A DNA stretch of 64,000 bases from Nostoc favosum CHAB5714. Lineage in GTDB: Bacteria > Cyanobacteriota > Cyanobacteriia > Cyanobacteriales > Nostocaceae. Under the pieces are notes generated by a model that searched no databases, was not told the origin of the DNA, and worked only from the letters and a program-made list of their open reading frames with translations. The position numbers and the translations under genes are program-made. The stretch's first letter is position 1. The number at the start of each line of letters is the position of its first letter. Below are positions 60,001 through 64,000 of the stretch, one piece after another. The stretch spans positions 1-64,000 of the forward strand of contig NZ_JAIVFQ010000029.1 of NCBI RefSeq assembly GCF_020829495.1, given 5' to 3'.

Positions 60001-61005
60001 TTACGCTGCCTCTCCTTCGTTGTCTGCTGCTAAGTCTACCTCAGTATCGAAATTTTTCTCTTCTGTGGTCAGTTGCAAGAACACGTCTTCTAAGGTGGCG
60101 TTAACTCGCCTCAGTTCATGTAAACCGAATCCTGCACGCACTAATGTTGTGGCAATATCTTTTCCTGGTTCTTTTCCCGGTTGCGATATCACCCGCAGGT
60201 AAGCGCGATTTTCCTGGGGTTGATGACCTCCGGCTGTCGGAATTGATTCTACCAAACTCACACCCGCGACTTTTTGCAATACCTGTTTCGCTAGGGCAGC
60301 TTCTCCTTCTATTTCCAATTCATACCCTGAGCCACCTGTCAACTGAGTCATTAAGTTTTCTGGTGTATTAGTTGCCACAACTTTCCCGCGATTGATGATG
60401 GCGACACGGCTACAAGTCATGCTCACTTCTGGCAAAATGTGTGTAGAAAGAATAATTGTGTGAGTGCCAGCGAGACTTTTAATTAAATTCCGCACCTCAA
60501 TTATTTGTCGGGGATCGAGTCCAACGGTGGGTTCATCTAAAATGATCGCTGGTGGATCGTGGACGATCGCTTGAGCAATTCCTACTCTTTGGCGGTATCC
60601 TTTAGAAAGTTTGCGAATAATCACCCGCCGCTTATCTTCTAAATTGCAGCGTTCGATAGCGGCTGTTACCTTATTGGGGCGATCGCCTGCTGATACTCCC
60701 TTAATTCGGGCGACAAAATGCAAAAATCCCTCCACCGTCATGTCTGGATATAACGGCGGTGTTTCCGGTAAATAACCAATGCGTTGGCGTACAGCTAGGG
60801 AATTTTCATGGACATCATAACCAGCAATTCGGGCATTTCCATTAGTTGCCGGTAAATAACCAGCCAAAATCCTCATGGTTGTGGTTTTACCAGCACCATT
60901 GGGCCCCAACAACCCTAAAATCTCCCCAGGTTCGACGCTAAAAGTGACATCAGTAATCGCTGGGGTGGAACCGTATATTTTACTTAGATGCTCAACTTCG
61001 ATCAT
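60001..61005 (-). CDS. ABC transporter ATPase (GldA-like)
   Basis: 334 residues. Walker A GPNGAGKTTT, signature LSKGYRQRVGIAQAI, Walker B AIILDEPTVGLDPRQ and switch His in STHILPEV are present. The C-terminal extension (about 220-334) carries the family's extra domain and ends in an acidic tail. First gene of the leftward Gld-type cluster. Confidence 0.95.
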   Translation of the reverse strand: MIEVEHLSKIYGSTPAITDVTFSVEPGEILGLLGPNGAGKTTTMRILAGYLPATNGNARIAGYDVHENSLAVRQRIGYLPETPPLYPDMTVEGFLHFVARIKGVSAGDRPNKVTAAIERCNLEDKRRVIIRKLSKGYRQRVGIAQAIVHDPPAIILDEPTVGLDPRQIIEVRNLIKSLAGTHTIILSTHILPEVSMTCSRVAIINRGKVVATNTPENLMTQLTGGSGYELEIEGEAALAKQVLQKVAGVSLVESIPTAGGHQPQENRAYLRVISQPGKEPGKDIATTLVRAGFGLHELRRVNATLEDVFLQLTTEEKNFDTEVDLAADNEGEAA

Positions 61006-61246
61006 CGGTATAGTGGCGATCGCAATTTATAGAATACCCAACAATCTTAGATCACGATATTGGGTATGGGGGATTGGCACTAAGATTCGCCGATAATGGG
61101 TAAAGTTCCTGAAAAACTTAACCACCGAGCAAGCTTCCTTACAAGGGTTGGGGGAAAAATTAAAGCCTTTCTCCTTGTAAGGCTTTGTCAGAGTGAAACT
61201 GTCACACTCACCGACATCCCGCCCAGAACTGAAGTTCAGGGCTGAT

Positions 61247-61307
61247 AGCTGAAGTCCACTCAAGTGGACTAAATAATTAATTCAGTCCACTTGAGTGGAC
61301 TTCAGCT
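61247..61307. repeat. Perfect 24-bp inverted repeat (hairpin) upstream of the Gld-type operon
   Basis: AGCTGAAGTCCACTCAAGTG... (61247-61270) pairs with 61284-61307 across a 13-base loop. Each arm is itself near-palindromic (AGTCCACTCAAGTGGACT). It lies about 240 bases upstream of the ATPase start and could be a transcript structure or repeat element. Confidence 0.8.
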
Positions 61308-61361
61308 ATGAGACTCGGAATTCATTCCGAGGCGGAATAGAAACGCAGTGCGAGATTTATT

Positions 61362-61487
61362 TGACCGAAACAATCGCATTGTCAGTCAAAACAATCGCAT
61401 TGTCAGTCAAAACAATCGCATTGTCAGCCGAAACAATCGCATTGTCAGTCGAAACAATCGCATTGTCAGTCGAAACAATGCATTGCA
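61362..61487. repeat. 21-bp tandem repeat, about six units
   Basis: Unit AAACAATCGCATTGTCAGTC plus a/g at 21-base steps with single-base variants. The core CAATCGCATTG is a near-palindrome. Third independent 21-bp array in the window. Confidence 0.92.
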
Positions 61488-61508
61488 ACTCTAAAAGACT
61501 TGTGTGTA

Positions 61509-61656
61509 CCTGACTTTTCACGTTATGTAGGAAAGCCCACGAAAAACCTAACCCCCTAACCCCCAACCCGTGGCGGGAAGGGGGAAAATTCAAAGTCTCT
61601 CTCCTAAAAGGAGAGAGATTTAGAGAGAGGTTTTTGAAATACCGTGAAAAGTCAGG
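61509..61656. mobile_element. 148-bp intact CCTGACTTTTCACG MITE
   Basis: CCTGACTTTTCACG (61509) and CGTGAAAAGTCAGG (to 61656) are perfect inverted ends around the AACCCCCTAACCCCCAACCC / CTCTCTCC core. The right border directly touches the flavodiiron stop codon (61657-61659). No clear target duplication. It may serve as that gene's 3' untranslated hairpin. Confidence 0.88.
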
Positions 61657-63393
61657 TTAATAATAGCTGCCAGATTTCCGATGTTCCAAAGCAGTGACAC
61701 CATCATTTTCCAACACTTCACCGTGATCGATGACGGCATAAATTAACCATCTATCGCCACATTCAAGCTGATTTTGCACCGTACATTCTAAATAGGCTAA
61801 TGCCTCATTGAGAATCAAACAACCATTAAGAGCAGTTTTTGTGTCAAGATTTGCAAAGGGATTATCTCCTAAAGTGCTGTGACGAGAAAAATAGCGGCGC
61901 ACATTTCTTCCTTCTTTGAGGATATTCAGCACAAATTTATCACCAGGATGATGCATTAAATCTGCATTCTGCTCATTAGCGATCGCAATCATAATTCCTG
62001 GCGGGTTAAAAGTTGCCTGAGATACCCAAGAAGTTAAAACCCCTTTGTGGGTTTCTTCATCACGAGTTGTCACAACACATAGAGAACCAATGATCCGTCC
62101 CACCGCTTGTTCGGTACGATCTACATGGGTTTCTGTCACAACCTGGCGGGAAGTACGCAGTTTTTTAGTTTTCTTCAAGTTTTGGGCAAAGAAAGCACCT
62201 GCTTCTTGACACTGCTGGAGAATCTCAGGAGTAGGACTGAAACGCACCCGAATGGTTTCAAACCCTAGTTGATAATTTGCATCTTTGAGCTTGCTTTCGA
62301 TTAAATCTATTGCCTCGCCACTCCAACCGTAAGAACCAAACACCCCTGCTAATTTAGTTTTAGCTGCCACCGAGAGAACTATTCCTAAAGCAGTTTGAAT
62401 TTGAGTCGGTGCATGGCCGCCTAAGGTGGGTGAACCGATAATCAAGCCATCGCAAGTTTCTACAATGCGGTTAATCTCCGCCGAGTCTGCTAGTTCGCAG
62501 TTAATCGATTCTACATTAACTCCATTTTGAATCAAACCTTGAGCGATCGCATTCGCCATAATTGCTGTATTTCCATAAGCAGAAGCATAGAGCAAAGCGA
62601 CACTCAATTCTTGAGATTTTTGTCCTTGGCACCATTGACGGTAATCATAGGTAAAACGACTAAGGCTGTAACGGACAACTGGGCCGTGTGCTGGGGCATA
62701 ACATCTGGCTCCCAAAACTGACAATTTATCTAAGGCTACTTCAACTTGTTTGGCTTGGGGTGCATGGAGACATTCAAAATAATAACGACGTTCTGCATCT
62801 AACCCCTTCCAATCTTCATCAAACAAGGTATCTTCGCAAATATGAGCGCCGAAAAGTTTATCTGTGTAGAGAATTTTTGTGGCGGAATCATAAGTACAAA
62901 GTCCATCCGCCCACCGGGGAGTTGGTACGGTGATAAATGATAGATGATGTCCTTGTCTTAAATCTAGAGTATCGCCCGATCGCACCGCTTGAATACGTGA
63001 CTCCAATTCGGGAAAGGCGGTTTTGAGAGCATTGGCGGCGGGGCGAGAACAAATTAGAGTAGCTTGAGGAACTTGAGAGAGCAATACTTGCAGAGTTGCG
63101 CTGCGGTTTGGGTTGACATGACCGAGAACAATGTAATCTAGCGTGGTAAAGTCTAAATGTTGTGCAAGTTGTTGAAGGTAAATTTCGGTAAAAGATTCGC
63201 CAGGAGGGTCAATTAAAGCCTTTTTATCAGCTTGAATCAGATAAGAATTAGCTGTAGTTCCCCGTTGGCGGGAATACTCCACCTCAAATTTTAGTCTGTC
63301 CCAAGTCCGCGATCGTAGAATCAGAGTATTTTTACCAATTTCAACAACTTGTACATCTCTGCTATGGTTGGGTGTTAATGTGACAGCAGACAT
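61657..63393 (-). CDS. Flavodiiron protein, Flv1/Flv2 type (non-canonical diiron ligands)
   Basis: 578 residues, the class C length with three domains. The metallo-beta-lactamase-like domain (about 1-260) has GHVNPNR where canonical enzymes have H-x-E-x-D. The flavodoxin domain (about 265-400) has LYASAYGNTAIMANAIAQGL and SPTLGGHAPTQIQTALG. The C-terminal flavin-reductase domain (about 425-578) has VGRIIGSLCVVTTRDEETHK. Neutral replacements at the metal site are typical of Flv1 and Flv2, which work as heterodimers with Flv3 or Flv4 in photoreduction of oxygen. No partner gene is in the window. Confidence 0.93.
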   Translation of the reverse strand: MSAVTLTPNHSRDVQVVEIGKNTLILRSRTWDRLKFEVEYSRQRGTTANSYLIQADKKALIDPPGESFTEIYLQQLAQHLDFTTLDYIVLGHVNPNRSATLQVLLSQVPQATLICSRPAANALKTAFPELESRIQAVRSGDTLDLRQGHHLSFITVPTPRWADGLCTYDSATKILYTDKLFGAHICEDTLFDEDWKGLDAERRYYFECLHAPQAKQVEVALDKLSVLGARCYAPAHGPVVRYSLSRFTYDYRQWCQGQKSQELSVALLYASAYGNTAIMANAIAQGLIQNGVNVESINCELADSAEINRIVETCDGLIIGSPTLGGHAPTQIQTALGIVLSVAAKTKLAGVFGSYGWSGEAIDLIESKLKDANYQLGFETIRVRFSPTPEILQQCQEAGAFFAQNLKKTKKLRTSRQVVTETHVDRTEQAVGRIIGSLCVVTTRDEETHKGVLTSWVSQATFNPPGIMIAIANEQNADLMHHPGDKFVLNILKEGRNVRRYFSRHSTLGDNPFANLDTKTALNGCLILNEALAYLECTVQNQLECGDRWLIYAVIDHGEVLENDGVTALEHRKSGSYY

Positions 63394-63575
63394 AATAACC
63401 TCTGTTAATAATGGAGCATTGACTAAATAATTCGTAATTCGTAATTCGTAATTCGTAATTTGAAATAATAATGCTACGCAGTTTTATGTCTTCATTGAGG
63501 AATATTGTGGGTTTGTATTCTTCAATTACGAATTACGTTAGCGCAGCGTTAGCGACGCAGGAGCGTCATTATAAA
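63394..63575. repeat. TTCGTAA-type heptamer repeats
   Basis: Tandem ATTCGTA units at about 63430-63461, with their complement ATTACGAATTACG and a GTTAGCG...AGCGACGC palindrome near 63525-63580. They fill the gap between the flavodiiron gene and the PsiE-family gene. Confidence 0.7.
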
Positions 63576-64000
63576 TTACGAATTATGTTGACCATTGTTT
63601 TGTATTAATTCAGACTTGGCTCGGCTTCTATAGCGTTTAGATACTTCTTGTTCTGGGTCGATACCTTCAAAGGTAGGGGGTAGCCAAACTCGGAGGAACA
63701 ATAGTACTCCCAGCACTAATAAAAAGGCACAAGTTGCTAAAACTTGACTCCAACTTGTTTCTAGAACACCTTTAACAATGACTTCTCGCAAGGCGGAAAC
63801 GATGGAAACTTCAACAGCTACCCCAATAGATACTCGATGTTCCTGTAGATAAATAATCAGCAGTCGGAATAGCTCAACTAAGATAAGTAAAAAGAGAATA
63901 TCGGCAGTAACAGCATGAAAATCTAGAGGTGGAAGTAAGGAGAGAAACATATCTCTCACCTGAAGTACCATGAAACTAAATAAACCGATACACAAAGAAA
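63576..64000 (-). CDS. PsiE-family (phosphate-starvation-inducible) membrane protein, N-terminus cut
   Basis: At least 139 residues with about four hydrophobic segments and a polar tail (SKRYRSRAKSELIQNNG). The PsiE-like core reads ADILFLLILVELFRLLIIYL, then VEVSIVSALREVIVKGVLET. The frame remains open to the window edge, and the first internal candidate is a TTG at 63995, so the true start is probably outside. PsiE proteins are linked to phosphate starvation in enterobacteria; the cyanobacterial role is unknown. Confidence 0.85.
   Translation of the reverse strand, partial: SLCIGLFSFMVLQVRDMFLSLLPPLDFHAVTADILFLLILVELFRLLIIYLQEHRVSIGVAVEVSIVSALREVIVKGVLETSWSQVLATCAFLLVLGVLLFLRVWLPPTFEGIDPEQEVSKRYRSRAKSELIQNNGQHNS

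Overview
The window comes from a filamentous, Nostoc-like cyanobacterium. It begins with a photosystem II psbA gene and ends with a flavodiiron protein. It holds a urea-type ABC transporter operon with an NtcA-like promoter. The HIP1 octamer GCGATCGC recurs throughout, and the intergenic DNA is full of the short repeats, MITE-like palindromes and heptamer tandem repeats usual in Nostocales. No tRNA, rRNA or CRISPR array was seen.

Layout. 1-562: 5' part of psbA (D1). 563-1795: decayed DNA with an hrcA fragment and a defective IS4-type element with perfect ends and a 9-bp target duplication. 1796-5594: two paralogous membrane proteins, hrcA, a rhodanese. 5751-7412: a DUF3352 protein. 7891-14436: a five-gene co-directional operon with overlapping or close-set genes, encoding a divergent Hsp70, a zinc-ribbon/TM/LysM protein, a large TPR-like protein, a J-domain-like protein and a GrpE-like protein. 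This is the best candidate for an uncharacterised system. 14947-18163: secreted protein, cysE, PPOX flavoprotein, 2OG-Fe(II) oxygenase. 18199-21975: a segment bounded by a 20-bp perfect inverted repeat, with a pentapeptide-repeat membrane protein and an exported HEAT-like protein. 21979-31826: FAD oxidoreductase and urtABCD, then about 3.4 kb of accessory DNA (TnpB remnant, two inverted MITEs, truncated hicA, Uma2, 21-bp tandem repeats, VapBC), then urtE. 33336-33617: a Gly-rich peptide with a double-glycine leader. 34145-36793: alaS. 37070-37363: a metal-binding HMA gene broken by a 93-bp insertion. 38289-40551: diguanylate cyclase, M41-like protease, DUF2945 protein.

40813-50780 is a chemotaxis-type cluster. 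cheA-cheW-mcp-cheB-cheR run leftward, with an antisense four-helix-bundle gene between mcp and cheB. cheY-cheC-hybrid histidine kinase run rightward. The cheW gene carries an in-frame MITE. 51205-54131 holds 21-bp repeats, a TPR gene with near-identical 102-bp units and a truncated protease domain, and a membrane-anchored protein. 54356-56378 holds purU plus a second copy of its 3' end, with a VapBC pair between them. 56405-61005 is a Gld-type ABC cluster (DUF4340, GldG-like, permease, ATPase). The window closes with an Flv1/Flv2-type flavodiiron protein and a PsiE-family membrane protein that runs off the end.

The repeats are the second main theme. Paired copies show exactly how 21-bp repeats enter HIP1 sites, how a 148-bp MITE was domesticated inside cheW, and how mobile repeats supply starts, stops and linkers to host genes. 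All calls are by eye from sequence and remembered family features; no database search was run.
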